Shown: positions 18,701 through 25,818, numbered from the stretch's first letter. The stretch is 64,000 nucleotides of DNA from Candidatus Saccharimonadota bacterium (GCA_017514045.1 JAFWLS010000020.1:1-64000), one strand, 5' to 3'. The notes: generated by a model not told the origin, from the letters alone. Translations and numbers: made by a program.

Positions 18701-19137
18701 CGATCGGCTGTGAAGAAGACGCCTGCGGAGCGAATAAGCTGAGAGACGATGACGCGTTCAGTGCCATTGATGATGAAGGTAGCGCGGTCAGTCATCCACG
18801 GATAATCGCCGAAGAAGATATCTTGCTCTTTCTTCTCGCCAGTGACTTTGTTTTCTAGCTCGACGATGATGTGGAGAGGAGCGTCGTAGGTGGTCAAGTT
18901 ATACTTGGCTTCAGCGACGGTCTCAGAAGGCTCTTTAAAGTAATAATCTTTGAACCGGAGGGCGAGTTTTTGACGAGTGTAGTCCTCAATAGGATTGAGC
19001 TCTGTAAAAACTTCGCGAAGGCCGGATTTTACGAAATCTTCCCAAGAGTCCTTCTGATGTGCTATCAAATCAGGAATGGGAAGAGCTTGGTCGCCTTCAG
19101 TAAAGAAGACACGACCAGAATCGGTTTTCGTTTTCAC
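15715..19137 (-). CDS. rpoB: RNA polymerase beta subunit
   Basis: The 1140-residue beta subunit, first gene of rpoBC. The rifampicin pocket is recognisable (SSQLSQLMDETNPFAELSHK, then RRLSSMGPGG). The start is GTG at 19137 after AAAGGAA. The C-terminus carries about 80 extra, very acidic residues (DSEEGEEALDEEG and similar) beyond the usual end, probably disordered. It is transcribed from 19264-19292 through a structured leader of about 120 bases. Confidence 0.98.
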   Translation of the reverse strand: MKTKTDSGRVFFTEGDQALPIPDLIAHQKDSWEDFVKSGLREVFTELNPIEDYTRQKLALRFKDYYFKEPSETVAEAKYNLTTYDAPLHIIVELENKVTGEKKEQDIFFGDYPWMTDRATFIINGTERVIVSQLIRSAGVFFTADRIGERNYYGAKVIPGRGAWLEFETSTTGAVYVKIDRRRKIPVTTFLRALGISKNSDIKAKFDHLGEDGMSYIDATLEKDTTRGQSEALIEVYRRLRPGDLATVENAKDMIERTFFDYKRYDYSRVGRFKINQRLGFDTPNDSKHRTLQMQDLIAIISEIIRLNVTQEPADDIDSLANRRIKLVGELVQRQFRLGMLRLQRNILDRMSMANPEEVTPSQLLNSRPVVAAVKEFFASSQLSQLMDETNPFAELSHKRRLSSMGPGGLTRERAGFDVRDAHPTHYGRICTVETPEGGNVGLVLNLATYARINEYGFIEAPYRVVKDGKVTNKVVYVDASAEDSMIIADASVKIDKNGKFVDTYVSARVHGTPAQVESSRVTHVDAAHKEILGVSASLIPFVEKNRVDRSLMACAMQKQAVPLLRTNAPVVGTGIEADVAKNLSQVVFAEGDGEVKKADGVSVIVKYADKSEKEYKLTHFEKNNDDRCYNMRVKVVRGQKVKKGDILMEGASIDNGELALGKDLLVAFMPWRGYNMDDAIVISSRLVEDDELTSINIKDYDVEVRETKLGPEQITRDIPNVSEHSLRHLGEDGIVTVGSEVSTGDILVGKITPKGEQELSSEERLLRAIFGEKAKDVRDTSVRMNGGTGKVIGVRIYTREQGHDLKAGVLMQIKIYVAEMRKIDVGDKLAGRHGNKGVVSRVLPVEDMPFMEDGTPIDILLSPMGVPSRMNLGQLFETHLGMAAAALGYKVATPSFNGVPGDTISKELKKAGFSEDGRVQLYDGLTGEPFNERTSVGVMHMIKLHHMVEDKIHARSTGPYTMVTQQPLGGKAQNGGQRFGEMEVWALEAYGAATTLQEMLTIKSDDVYGRAKAYEAIIKHEPIEGPKLPEGFNVLVKELQGLGLKVDLLDHGEMSDASDVIEETSREIEKEKDDQQIYAQHKEETEPSITDLDSEEGEEALDEEGIQITEGDESMSDDSVIEDDTPPEDDGTVDLGEEF

Positions 19138-19164
19138 AAAATTCCTTTTCTCTATTTAAGTTTT

Positions 19165-19244
19165 GTAATCTTTAGCGCCGAAGATTACTGCCGATTTTCA
19201 TAGCTTCTGGTCGCCAGCCTTTAGCTATCTCGCAAAAAATCAGC
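19165..19244 (-). promoter_or_regulatory. structured rpoBC leader
   Basis: Two nested structures are visible. GCTGATTTT (19236-19244) pairs with AAAATCGGC (19190-19198), enclosing AUAGCU/AGCUAU and CUGG/CCAG stems. Next to it GTAATCTT pairs with AAGATTAC (19165-19188). This is too regular for a plain leader. A regulatory role in RNA polymerase synthesis is inference. Confidence 0.6.
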
Positions 19245-19263
19245 AAACTGCTTCTTACGGATG

Positions 19264-19292
19264 ATTATAGCAAAGAAGAATGATAAAAACAA
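19264..19292 (-). promoter_or_regulatory. rpoBC promoter
   Basis: TTGTTT, 17 bases, TATAAT; +1 near 19257. Confidence 0.8.
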
Positions 19293-19350
19293 GTGGAAAA
19301 ATGATAGAAAGTTGATGATTGGGTGAGCACGGATCCGGCTTTAGAAACGA

Positions 19351-19376
19351 AAAAGACAGGCGCGGGGCCTGTCTTT
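19351..19376 (-). terminator. khpA terminator
   Basis: AAAGACAGGC and GCCTGTCTTT arms running into TTTTTC. Confidence 0.85.
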
Positions 19377-19389
19377 CGGTATTTCTAGG

Positions 19390-19794
19390 TTAGATATCTA
19401 GGTCGTCGAGATCTTCGAGTTCTTGACGGGTTTTTTCAGCTAAATCGGATTTTTCTTCCTCAGCGTCTTCTATTTCGTCAGTGGCGGCTGGCTCTGGGGT
19501 CTCTTCATTTTTAGCCTTAGGAGCTTCATGGACTTCGCCTTCAGGAGCGTCTGTGTTGACAATTTTGAGATTGTAGCGGGCATCGTTCTTGGTGCCGAGG
19601 GCACGGAGAAGTGTCCTAATGCTTTGGGCGGTAGCGCCACGCTTACCGATAACACGGCCAACGTCTTCTGGGTCTACAGAGAGGGATAGTAGGACGCCTT
19701 TTTCATCGATTTTGCGCTCGACTTCGACTTTTTCGGGACTATTTACGAGGGTTTTGACGATATATTCGACAAATTGTTGGTCAATGGTAGCCAT
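19390..19794 (-). CDS. khpA: KH-domain RNA-binding protein (KhpA type)
   Basis: A 134-residue protein. ATG at 19794 (MATIDQQF) is preferred because GGAG lies six bases before it; an in-frame ATG 12 bases upstream would include that site. Residues of about 1-75 form a KH domain with the GKRG loop and the helix TAQSIRTLLRALG, as in KhpA/YlqC, which binds RNA with KhpB in Gram-positives. The remaining 55 residues are an acidic, probably disordered tail not seen in the short family members. The usual rpsP-khpA neighbourhood is loosely kept: rpsP lies about 2.7 kb away. Confidence 0.88.
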   Translation of the reverse strand: MATIDQQFVEYIVKTLVNSPEKVEVERKIDEKGVLLSLSVDPEDVGRVIGKRGATAQSIRTLLRALGTKNDARYNLKIVNTDAPEGEVHEAPKAKNEETPEPAATDEIEDAEEEKSDLAEKTRQELEDLDDLDI

Positions 19795-19823
19795 TGTTTT
19801 CTCCATTTTAAGGTTATACGATC

Positions 19824-19852
19824 ATTATAACACATATTTATTATATTAATAA
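19824..19852 (-). promoter_or_regulatory. khpA promoter
   Basis: TTATTA, 17 bases ending TGTGT, TATAAT. Confidence 0.7.
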
Positions 19853-19861
19853 TGCTTTTTG

Positions 19862-19887
19862 TAAAACCCCGCTTGTAAAAGCGGGGT
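19862..19887 (-). terminator. terminator of the 19900-20385 gene
   Basis: CCCCGCTT and AAGCGGGG arms with TTTT on the minus strand. Confidence 0.85.
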
Positions 19888-19899
19888 GATTGAATATGG

Positions 19900-20385
19900 T
19901 TATTCGTCTTCTTGGTTTAATGTCAATTCTTCGAGCAGTTGCTTGCAAAGTTCTTTGATTCGTGACTGGCTGGTATAGAAAGCCTCTTCTTCTTCGGTTA
20001 GATCGGCACGGTCACTTTCGAGAAGCTCAGAACGCCTCAATATCTCTTCTTCGTCCTGCTGGGCCTTTTTTTCGCGAGCCGAGATTCTAAGATCTCTGCG
20101 ATTGACCTCTTCTTCACGCTTTCTGAGATCTTCGGCCTTGCGCAGTAAATCGGCAAGCTTTTCGTCGTATTCGGCCTTGACAGTTTCAGCGTCAGCCATA
20201 GCTCTCGTCAGGTTTTCTTCGCGGTAGTCGGAGAGTCCGAACCCTAAAAGGACCAATATGGCTACAATTGCAAGCAAAAGGCCGATAGCGAAGCAGACTT
20301 CGCGGGAGCTGAATTTGCCTTTTGATTTGGAAGAAACATCGGGCTGGATGGGTGGCTTATTGCTCGTTGTGAAGTTTTTTGACAT
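19900..20385 (-). CDS. membrane-anchored coiled-coil protein
   Basis: A 161-residue protein: a short polar N-terminus, one membrane helix (about 31-51), then roughly 90 residues of charged heptad repeats (55-150) rich in Glu, Arg and Lys. No enzyme motif is present, and a structural or scaffold role is the most that can be said. ATG at 20385 follows AAGGGGG. Its promoter resembles the shared-spacer family (AAATAAGC then TGTTA), but less exactly. Confidence 0.78.
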   Translation of the reverse strand: MSKNFTTSNKPPIQPDVSSKSKGKFSSREVCFAIGLLLAIVAILVLLGFGLSDYREENLTRAMADAETVKAEYDEKLADLLRKAEDLRKREEEVNRRDLRISAREKKAQQDEEEILRRSELLESDRADLTEEEEAFYTSQSRIKELCKQLLEELTLNQEDE

Positions 20386-20429
20386 GTAAAATCCCCCTTA
20401 AACTAGATTTTGAATAACCTATGAGGGGG

Positions 20430-20458
20430 ATTATATAACATTTTGCTTATTTTGGCAA
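20430..20458 (-). promoter_or_regulatory. promoter of the coiled-coil gene
   Basis: TTGCCA, 17 bases beginning AAATAAGC, TATAAT; +1 near 20423. Confidence 0.8.
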
Positions 20459-20459
20459 G

Positions 20460-22367
20460 CTACTCGACAGTAGTACCTTCGTAGGCGGTACCGACGAACC
20501 AAACTTCACCGGTTCCTTTATCACGGATAAGGAAGAGGAATGGTTTGTCGAAGGTGAGGTCGATTTCATCAACTGGGACGTCCCATCTGTAATCAAATCT
20601 TTCCATGCCGCCTGCGCCCATGCCGCCAAAGGCAGTGACAGCGGCTGCTTTGATGCCTTCATTGCTAAAGTCTATGTCGGCCTTATGGATTGCGACGCTG
20701 ATATGTGGTTTATGCGGAAGAGTTGGGTCGAAGACAATCATGTTAGAGAGGTCAGCATCTTCGATTGAGAAGACATCGGTGACGCCTAGGCTCCGAAGAT
20801 GATCCATGAAACTATCCATAGTAAAGCTGAATTTGAAGAAAGGAATGTAGCCATTGAGCTTGGTGACGACACCTTCTTTGAAAGTTTCTAATTGTTCGGG
20901 GTTTTTCAAAGAAGAGATAAGGGCGGAAGCTTTTTCCGCAGTGAGGTTATTGATGTAAGCATTAAGAGAACCAGTCTTTGGCATGATGCCGACGTATTGG
21001 AAAGTAGAGCCATCGTATTCTTGGAGATCTTTGGCGAAAACTTTTTCTTCGTCAGTGTCTAAGAAGTAAAAATCTGTAGATGTATCTAAACGATTATAAT
21101 TTGAGCTGAGCTGTTTAATATATTCATCTAAGTCGAAAGATGAGTCGTAGCAGTCTTGTTGACATTCTTTATATCGGTCTTGAACATCTTCGAGCCATTC
21201 GTTGTATTTCGCTTGAACGGTTTCGCGGATATAACTTTCTCCTAGTTCCTTGATGATGTTGTATCGATTGGCACTGGTAGCTATTTTACCGCTGGCTACA
21301 TCCTCTCGACCGTTAAAAGTCATTTTGGATAAATCCATGCACGCGACGCTATCGTAGTAGTTTTCATGGGCGTAATAAACGCCGTATTTCTTATATGGAA
21401 TGGTAGCATTAAAGTCGCACTGCAAGGCATTGTTCCATTTCATATCGATAGCGAGGGCGTTCACGAGCATATAGTCGAGGTCTTCGTTAACCGTCCCTGC
21501 GTCGAAAGTGTTTTTGATGATGCCGAGAGTCTTATCTTCAACCCATTTGTTGGCGTTATCCGGAGAAGCGAATGGATCGTAGATAACCTCGGCGTAATAT
21601 TTGTTCTTTAGGGTATCGGTATAGGTAGGCTTAACGTTCTGAGAGAAGTCGGTGCGGATGAACATGGCGTTCGCGAGCGAGCGATTAGCGCTGTTTAGGT
21701 AGGCTTTGGGTTGATAGTCGCCAATGACGGCGGTGATTTGCTCTCTGGAGCGGCCGTTTGCGCCATCTGCGAGCATAGCGAGGGCATATTTGATGGAGAG
21801 AGGGCTATATATCACGTTTCCCTGCTTGTTTTCTAGATGAAGGAAGGCGAGGTCAAAGTCGCTGAGGCTGTTGTCTTTGAGGGCGAGTTGACTGACTGGG
21901 ATAGGTTCTAGGTCGGGTGCTGGCTCGACGTTATTTTGGATAGAAGTGTCCGACGCGGTCCCATTGCCGCGTAGTAAGAAGTACCAGACGGCGAAGCCGG
22001 CAAGGGCAAGGACGAGCAAAACAATCAGAGCTATGCGGACGATTTTCTGGCGTTTTATTGGATCGATTTGTTTCGCGCTGAGAGGGTCTAGTCGGGCGCG
22101 AGGGGCCTCGACTGGGGTTTCGAGCTCAGCCTGAACAGAGATGGTGGGCTTTCTAGGCTTTGCTTCTGTTTGTGGCGCTTCGGGCGCTGGCTGTTCCGCA
22201 ATTGGCTCCTCGATTGTTGGCTGATTGAGTGGTTCGATGGGAGTTTCTACCTGTCCTTCCGTTGCGATTTCCGAAACCGTTTCTCCGGGAGTTGGCTGAA
22301 TCGACCCTTCGGTCGATTGTTCCGGTGCTCCCGACGCGAGTGAGGTAGTTAAGTTTTCTTCATCCAT
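20460..22367 (-). CDS. membrane-anchored serpin
   Basis: A 635-residue protein. Residues 1-105 are Pro/Glu/Thr-rich and disordered, a membrane helix spans about 112-130, and the rest is a serpin domain presumably outside the cell. Serpin marks include NVIYSPLSIKYALAMLADGA, VNALAIDMKW and the C-terminal DKPFLFLIRD. The hinge of the reactive loop, NEGIKAAAVTAFG, has small residues as in inhibitory serpins. The loop before DKPF is about 13 residues longer than in alpha-1-antitrypsin. An insert of about 100 residues with several cysteines follows the IDMKW strand. The target protease is unknown. ATG at 22367 has a weak AAAGG site. Confidence 0.9.
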   Translation of the reverse strand: MDEENLTTSLASGAPEQSTEGSIQPTPGETVSEIATEGQVETPIEPLNQPTIEEPIAEQPAPEAPQTEAKPRKPTISVQAELETPVEAPRARLDPLSAKQIDPIKRQKIVRIALIVLLVLALAGFAVWYFLLRGNGTASDTSIQNNVEPAPDLEPIPVSQLALKDNSLSDFDLAFLHLENKQGNVIYSPLSIKYALAMLADGANGRSREQITAVIGDYQPKAYLNSANRSLANAMFIRTDFSQNVKPTYTDTLKNKYYAEVIYDPFASPDNANKWVEDKTLGIIKNTFDAGTVNEDLDYMLVNALAIDMKWNNALQCDFNATIPYKKYGVYYAHENYYDSVACMDLSKMTFNGREDVASGKIATSANRYNIIKELGESYIRETVQAKYNEWLEDVQDRYKECQQDCYDSSFDLDEYIKQLSSNYNRLDTSTDFYFLDTDEEKVFAKDLQEYDGSTFQYVGIMPKTGSLNAYINNLTAEKASALISSLKNPEQLETFKEGVVTKLNGYIPFFKFSFTMDSFMDHLRSLGVTDVFSIEDADLSNMIVFDPTLPHKPHISVAIHKADIDFSNEGIKAAAVTAFGGMGAGGMERFDYRWDVPVDEIDLTFDKPFLFLIRDKGTGEVWFVGTAYEGTTVE

Positions 22368-22403
22368 AGAAAATTATGACCTTTTTTATAGTGCTTTAGT
22401 TTA

Positions 22404-22409
22404 ATTGTA
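22404..22409 (-). promoter_or_regulatory. extended -10 of the serpin gene
   Basis: TATGC then TACAAT on the minus strand, directly after the T run of the rpsP terminator; no clear -35. Confidence 0.5.
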
Positions 22410-22417
22410 GCATAAAA

Positions 22418-22442
22418 AATAAGCCCCGGTGGGCTTATTTTT
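22418..22442 (-). terminator. rpsP terminator
   Basis: AATAAGCCC and GGGCTTATT arms with a T run. Confidence 0.85.
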
Positions 22443-22455
22443 TATGTTTCGAGTT

Positions 22456-22836
22456 TTACTCGGCAGCAGGAGCTTCTGCGGGAGCTTCTTCTGCAGGTGC
22501 ACCTTCTTCCGCTGGAGCCTCTTTTGGTTGGTTCTTGCGGAGTTTGTCGGCGTGTTTAGCCTTGGCAGATTTCTTCGGCGCTGCTTTGAACCACTTTGGT
22601 AGCTTAACACCATTTTTCTTCAAGATGAAGGCGACACGGCTGGATGGCTGGGCGCCATTTTTGAGATAGAACTCGACTTTCTCTTTGTCGAGAACAAGTT
22701 TCTTGGTTTCTGGGTTGTAGGAGCCGACCTCGGCCACAACGCGCCCAGAGAGAGGGTGACGCTGTGATTCTTGGACGACTATCCGATACACAGGAGTGTG
22801 TGCTCGGCCATTACGTTGCATGCGAATCGCTAGCAT
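22456..22836 (-). CDS. rpsP: ribosomal protein bS16
   Basis: A 126-residue small-subunit protein. Residues 1-80 match bS16 (MLAIRMQRNGR, YRIVVQESQR, GSYNPETKK, GAQPSSRV). The extension after about residue 85 is lysine-rich, then a run of Ala, Glu and Pro (EEAPAEAPAAE). A nearly identical tail occurs on bL25 at 47746. ATG at 22836 follows AAGGAG. Its own promoter and terminator bracket it. Confidence 0.97.
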   Translation of the reverse strand: MLAIRMQRNGRAHTPVYRIVVQESQRHPLSGRVVAEVGSYNPETKKLVLDKEKVEFYLKNGAQPSSRVAFILKKNGVKLPKWFKAAPKKSAKAKHADKLRKNQPKEAPAEEGAPAEEAPAEAPAAE

Positions 22837-22868
22837 TGGATTTTCTCCTTAATTTTTTAATGGATTAT

Positions 22869-22897
22869 ATTTTACACCATTTCTTTATTTTTGGCAA
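22869..22897 (-). promoter_or_regulatory. rpsP promoter
   Basis: TTGCCA, 17 bases, TAAAAT. Confidence 0.75.
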
Positions 22898-22899
22898 GA

Positions 22900-22921
22900 A
22901 AAACCCCGCTTAGGTGCGGGG
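22900..22921 (-). terminator. terminator overlapping the stop of the 22910 gene
   Basis: CCCCGC and GCGGGG arms then TTTT. The TAA stop codon (22910-22912) lies in the loop. Confidence 0.8.
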
Positions 22922-23437
22922 TGCAGGAAAGTCACGGTTGGGGAGTTCATCGAGCTCGAAGGGCGGGTGCCCTGTTTCCTGATGCCGTAGGATGTATTTG
23001 CGGGCTTTTTCCCGCACTTTCAAGTTCTCATAGATCGACAATAGTGGGATTATCGTGAGCTGCTCCAATCCGCGTTTACAGCTGTACCAGTTGATGTCGT
23101 CGATCAGTTTGCATAGCCTTGCAAAGGCGTGAACTCGTGCGATCTTGACGCTTTTGGGGCCTTCGGGGAAGAACTTTTTGTCTTCTACTACAGCTTTTAC
23201 GCTGTGACGCGTTGTTGGGTTACGATAGTTGGAAACTAATTTATCGTTCGTCGCGATATCTCCGATGATGTAGGTCAGGGCCCAGCATGCTTCCCAGTAA
23301 TCTGTAGGACTTGAAATCCATCCTGGGTCGCGTCCGATGAGCTCTTCGATTTTCTCGTTGCGCTCCTTGAGACGCTGGCTGCGCTCCTCCTTCGTGAGCT
23401 TTTTCTCCTGCGTGGAAAGATTCGACGCTTTCGACAT
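22910..23437 (-). CDS. unknown helical protein
   Basis: A 175-residue soluble protein of no recognised family. The first 35 residues are highly charged (KKLTKEERSQRLKERNEK). The middle contains three tryptophans (WISS, YWEACWALTY) and a run of predicted helices. No signal peptide. ATG at 23437 follows AAGGGGG. The last codons and the stop are folded into the terminator hairpin. Its promoter spacer carries the 13-base shared motif, linking it to the 1050, 45784 and 46207 genes. Confidence 0.75.
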   Translation of the reverse strand: MSKASNLSTQEKKLTKEERSQRLKERNEKIEELIGRDPGWISSPTDYWEACWALTYIIGDIATNDKLVSNYRNPTTRHSVKAVVEDKKFFPEGPKSVKIARVHAFARLCKLIDDINWYSCKRGLEQLTIIPLLSIYENLKVREKARKYILRHQETGHPPFELDELPNRDFPAPRT

Positions 23438-23480
23438 ACTGGATCCCCCTTCCTAGTCTTTCGTCGAAATGTATGCTTTC

Positions 23481-23509
23481 ATTATACCACAAAATGCTTA
23501 TGATGTCAA
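23481..23509 (-). promoter_or_regulatory. promoter with shared spacer motif
   Basis: TTGACA, 17 bases containing ATAAGCATTTTGTG, TATAAT; +1 near 23474. Confidence 0.88.
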
Positions 23510-23529
23510 TAGATAATAGGGATAGAACC

Positions 23530-23553
23530 AAAAAACCACCCCTATTGGCGTGG
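23530..23553 (-). terminator. terminator of the candidate small RNA
   Basis: CCACGCC and GGGGTGG arms (one mismatch) with T6 on the minus strand; it may also end rnc readthrough. Confidence 0.75.
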
Positions 23554-23625
23554 ATTTTTGAACATATAAGCTCTCAACTTTTATGTGTAAGTTGGCTCGC
23601 AGTTAGCCGTTTGTTCAAAAGAACT
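23530..23625 (-). ncRNA. candidate small RNA with three-way junction
   Basis: About 96 bases lie between a full-consensus promoter and a hairpin terminator with no good reading frame between them. TTTTGAACA (23612-23620) pairs perfectly with TGTTCAAAA (23556-23564). Inside that stem are two hairpins, GGCT/AGCC (23594-23608) and AACTT/AAGTT (23576-23593). The terminator CCACGCC-AATA-GGGGTGG plus T6 closes the unit. It fits no RNA family I know; 4.5S, 6S and tmRNA signatures are absent. It could instead be an attenuator for the 22910 gene, but that gene has its own promoter further on. Confidence 0.65.
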
Positions 23626-23631
23626 GTAATA

Positions 23632-23660
23632 AGTATAAGCCAAATGGAGCCTGATGTCAA
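23632..23660 (-). promoter_or_regulatory. promoter of the candidate small RNA
   Basis: TTGACA, 17 bases, TATACT, starting nine bases after the rnc stop codon; +1 near 23625. Confidence 0.8.
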
Positions 23661-23668
23661 GACGGATT

Positions 23669-24388
23669 TTAGGCTTTTTTGGGCTTGGCGTGTTCGGTTT
23701 TAATCTTCTTAATTCCTTCGCGAGCGGCAGCTGTTTGGGCGTCTTGTTTAGAATGGCCAATACCTGTACCGTAGATTTTTTTGCCGATATATACAGCGAC
23801 GGTAAAGGTCTTGTCGTGATCCGGGCCTTCATCTTTAATTGTGCGATATGTTGGAGTCATATTGGTGGCTTTTTGAGAAAGCTCCTGGAAGTAGGATTTG
23901 GCATCGCGCCAGGAATCGCTCTCGATGATTTCGTCAATCTTTACGAGGATGTGTTTTTCGATAAAAGCTTTGGCAGTGTCGTAGCCTTGGTCGAGATATA
24001 TAGCGCCAATAACCGCCTCAAAACAGTCAGCCATGATGACGGCATGAGCGCGCTCTAGTCCCATTTTCTCTCCGTGAGAGAGGCGGACGAGTGGTGCGTA
24101 CCCAAGCTTCATGCCGGCATCACCGATGGACTCTGTGCGCACTAGAGCAGAACGCCAGGCCGTCATAACGCCTTCGGGCTGATTATAGTTGCGATAGAGG
24201 AAATCAGAGGTAACTAGTTCGAGGACAGCATCGCCGAGATACTCTAAACGTTCGTTATGCTCATGCGTGGAGTTTTTATGTTCATTGACGTAACTACGGT
24301 GCGTAAGCGCGACTACTAGTAGATTGATGTCGTGAAATTCAAAGCCAAGTTTTTCCTTGGCAAACTGTTGATATTTTGAAGTGTCCAA
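23669..24388 (-). CDS. rnc: ribonuclease III
   Basis: A 239-residue double-strand-specific RNase that processes rRNA precursors. The catalytic signature ERLEYLGDAVLEL, the later acidic pair in DCFEAVIGAIYLD, and a C-terminal dsRNA-binding domain (about 165-230, ending SKQDAQTAAAREGIKKI) are all present. The start is TTG at 24388, one base from the stop of the nudix gene, so translation is probably coupled. It is last in rpmF-nusB-nudix-rnc. Confidence 0.97.
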   Translation of the reverse strand: MDTSKYQQFAKEKLGFEFHDINLLVVALTHRSYVNEHKNSTHEHNERLEYLGDAVLELVTSDFLYRNYNQPEGVMTAWRSALVRTESIGDAGMKLGYAPLVRLSHGEKMGLERAHAVIMADCFEAVIGAIYLDQGYDTAKAFIEKHILVKIDEIIESDSWRDAKSYFQELSQKATNMTPTYRTIKDEGPDHDKTFTVAVYIGKKIYGTGIGHSKQDAQTAAAREGIKKIKTEHAKPKKA

Positions 24389-24389
24389 T

Positions 24390-25007
24390 TTAGTAATCTC
24401 CTGAACGGATTTTTTTCTTTGCTATTAACATTAATTTTTCGATATCCTCATACTCGATAGCATCGAGAGCATCGGAAAACTTGAACCATTTGATACCGTT
24501 CATCCACTTTTCCTTGGTAGGAGTTTCGCGTGGATCCAATGAGTGCACGAGGTAGATTTGTGTGGTCATGAGAACAAGCTTATCTAGGCGGCGGTATTTG
24601 AAGTGGATTTTTCCAAGCCAGCAGAGAGTGTTGATATGGAAAAGCCCCGCTTCTTCTCCGATTTCGCGGATAGCAGTTTGCTTGGCTGTCTCGCCAGGCT
24701 CAATGTGACCTTTTGGTATGGTCCAACGGTTTTTTGAATCCTGAATTAATAGGATCTCGATGTCTTTGCGATCGTGGGATAAACGAAAAACAATACCTCC
24801 GGCGGTTGGTTCGCGGACGATTTCTTGAATGACCGGCTTTTTTCGAAATACGGTCTCTTTGAATTTATCAATGGCGGAGGGTTTGTATTGTTTGGGTAGT
24901 GCCTCTGGTATTTTGAGGTTACTTCCCTTCCGCGTGACTTGCCTCTTCACCGGCTGATTCTTCGGCCGTTGGCTTGTCGGTCTCTGCGGACTCTTTGTTG
25001 TTTCCAT
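24390..25007 (-). CDS. nudix hydrolase
   Basis: A 205-residue protein. The nudix box [13 protein letters not shown] followed by IREIGEEAG fits Gx5Ex7REUxEExGU exactly. These enzymes hydrolyse nucleoside diphosphate derivatives; the substrate (oxidised nucleotide, dinucleoside polyphosphate or mRNA cap-like end) cannot be told. The first 60 residues are basic and Pro/Lys-rich. ATG at 25007 lies 89 bases inside nusB in another frame. No better start exists after the nusB stop, so overlap with coupling is likely. Confidence 0.92.
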   Translation of the reverse strand: METTKSPQRPTSQRPKNQPVKRQVTRKGSNLKIPEALPKQYKPSAIDKFKETVFRKKPVIQEIVREPTAGGIVFRLSHDRKDIEILLIQDSKNRWTIPKGHIEPGETAKQTAIREIGEEAGLFHINTLCWLGKIHFKYRRLDKLVLMTTQIYLVHSLDPRETPTKEKWMNGIKWFKFSDALDAIEYEDIEKLMLIAKKKIRSGDY

Positions 25008-25464
25008 GATTATTATCCGATGAATCTTCAGCGCCTAACCCAAGTTGTTTGAAGGCGGTTCCGAGGACTCCGTTGATGAACTTTGATGAGTTTTCTGAGC
25101 CGAAAGCTTTGGCAAGCTCGACGGCTTCATTGATGGCTACTTTCGGGGGAACGTTCTCGTGGCAAAACTTGAGTTCATACAAACCAATACGTAGAACATT
25201 GCGATCAATGGCGGCAATGCTCGCGATAGGCCATTCTGGCGCTAGAGGAGTGAGATCTTTGTCTAATTCTTCGGTCTTTTCGACTACTCCACGAGAAAGC
25301 GCATAGACGAACTCAGTGTCACCGAGAGCCTTTTCGTATGGGATGATGTTTTTTGCGACGATATGGTCGATGTCGGCTGTGGCGTCGCCCGCCTTGCTCC
25401 TGAACTCGTATTCGTACAAGCTCTGAAGCGATATGATTCTGCCTAGGTGCCGATTGGAAGCCAT
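24919..25464 (-). CDS. nusB: transcription antitermination factor NusB
   Basis: A 181-residue NusB, an RNA-binding helical protein that acts with NusE/S10 on rRNA antitermination. Recognisable parts are the N-terminal [13 protein letters not shown] and the C-terminal helix [14 protein letters not shown] followed by KFINGVLG. About 40 acidic residues are added at the C-terminus. ATG at 25464 sits one base after the rpmF stop. Pairing with rnc puts two rRNA-maturation genes in one operon. Confidence 0.92.
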   Translation of the reverse strand: MASNRHLGRIISLQSLYEYEFRSKAGDATADIDHIVAKNIIPYEKALGDTEFVYALSRGVVEKTEELDKDLTPLAPEWPIASIAAIDRNVLRIGLYELKFCHENVPPKVAINEAVELAKAFGSENSSKFINGVLGTAFKQLGLGAEDSSDNNHGNNKESAETDKPTAEESAGEEASHAEGK

Positions 25465-25465
25465 A

Positions 25466-25705
25466 TTATTTCTTTGCCTTGGATTTCTTAGCTAGTTTTG
25501 CTTTGGTCGCAGCTTTTTTGGCGGCTTTGACGGAAGTAGTTTTGGTTGGTTTCACGGTCTTAACTTTGACGCGTGGAGTCTGCTTCTTAGTTTCGAAAGC
25601 TTTGACAGGGGAAACTTTATTAACAGCTCTTGCGAGACTGAGGCGGATGTGGCTCCTTCTTAATCCAGTCTTGCGTGGGCTGCTCTGTTTTTTAGGTTCA
25701 GGCAT
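25466..25705 (-). CDS. rpmF: ribosomal protein bL32, zinc-free form
   Basis: A 79-residue protein whose N-terminus ([19 protein letters not shown]) matches bL32. The usual CxxC...CxxC zinc ribbon is absent. Instead there is a long Lys/Ala/Thr tail (about 45-79). First gene of the operon, as in many bacteria where rpmF leads. ATG at 25705 follows AAGGAG. Confidence 0.85.
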   Translation of the reverse strand: MPEPKKQSSPRKTGLRRSHIRLSLARAVNKVSPVKAFETKKQTPRVKVKTVKPTKTTSVKAAKKAATKAKLAKKSKAKK

Positions 25706-25736
25706 GATGCTCCTTTAATAATAGATACTTTGGGCT

Positions 25737-25765
25737 ATAATAGCACGTTTTTTGTATTCTTTCAA
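25737..25765 (-). promoter_or_regulatory. rpmF operon promoter
   Basis: TTGAAA, 17 bases ending CGTGC, TATTAT. Confidence 0.8.
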
Positions 25766-25790
25766 GTTTTTGTTATTTATAAAAAAGTAC

Positions 25791-25818
25791 TTGTTTTTCA
25801 GAAAGCTTGTGTTAAAAT
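25791..25818 (+). promoter_or_regulatory. promoter of the repeat surface protein gene
   Basis: TTGTTT, 16 bases ending TGTGT, TAAAAT; +1 near 25825. Confidence 0.7.

Noticed and set aside
20393-20431. Hairpin that would hide the ribosome site of the 19900-20385 gene (CCCCCT against AGGGGG).
   Set aside because: The predicted +1 (about 20423) lies downstream of most of the CCCCCT arm, so the RNA would not contain it.
23530-23625. Reading the small RNA as 4.5S, 6S or tmRNA.
   Set aside because: The conserved GGAAGGAAGCAG-type loop of 4.5S is missing, and it is too short for 6S or tmRNA.
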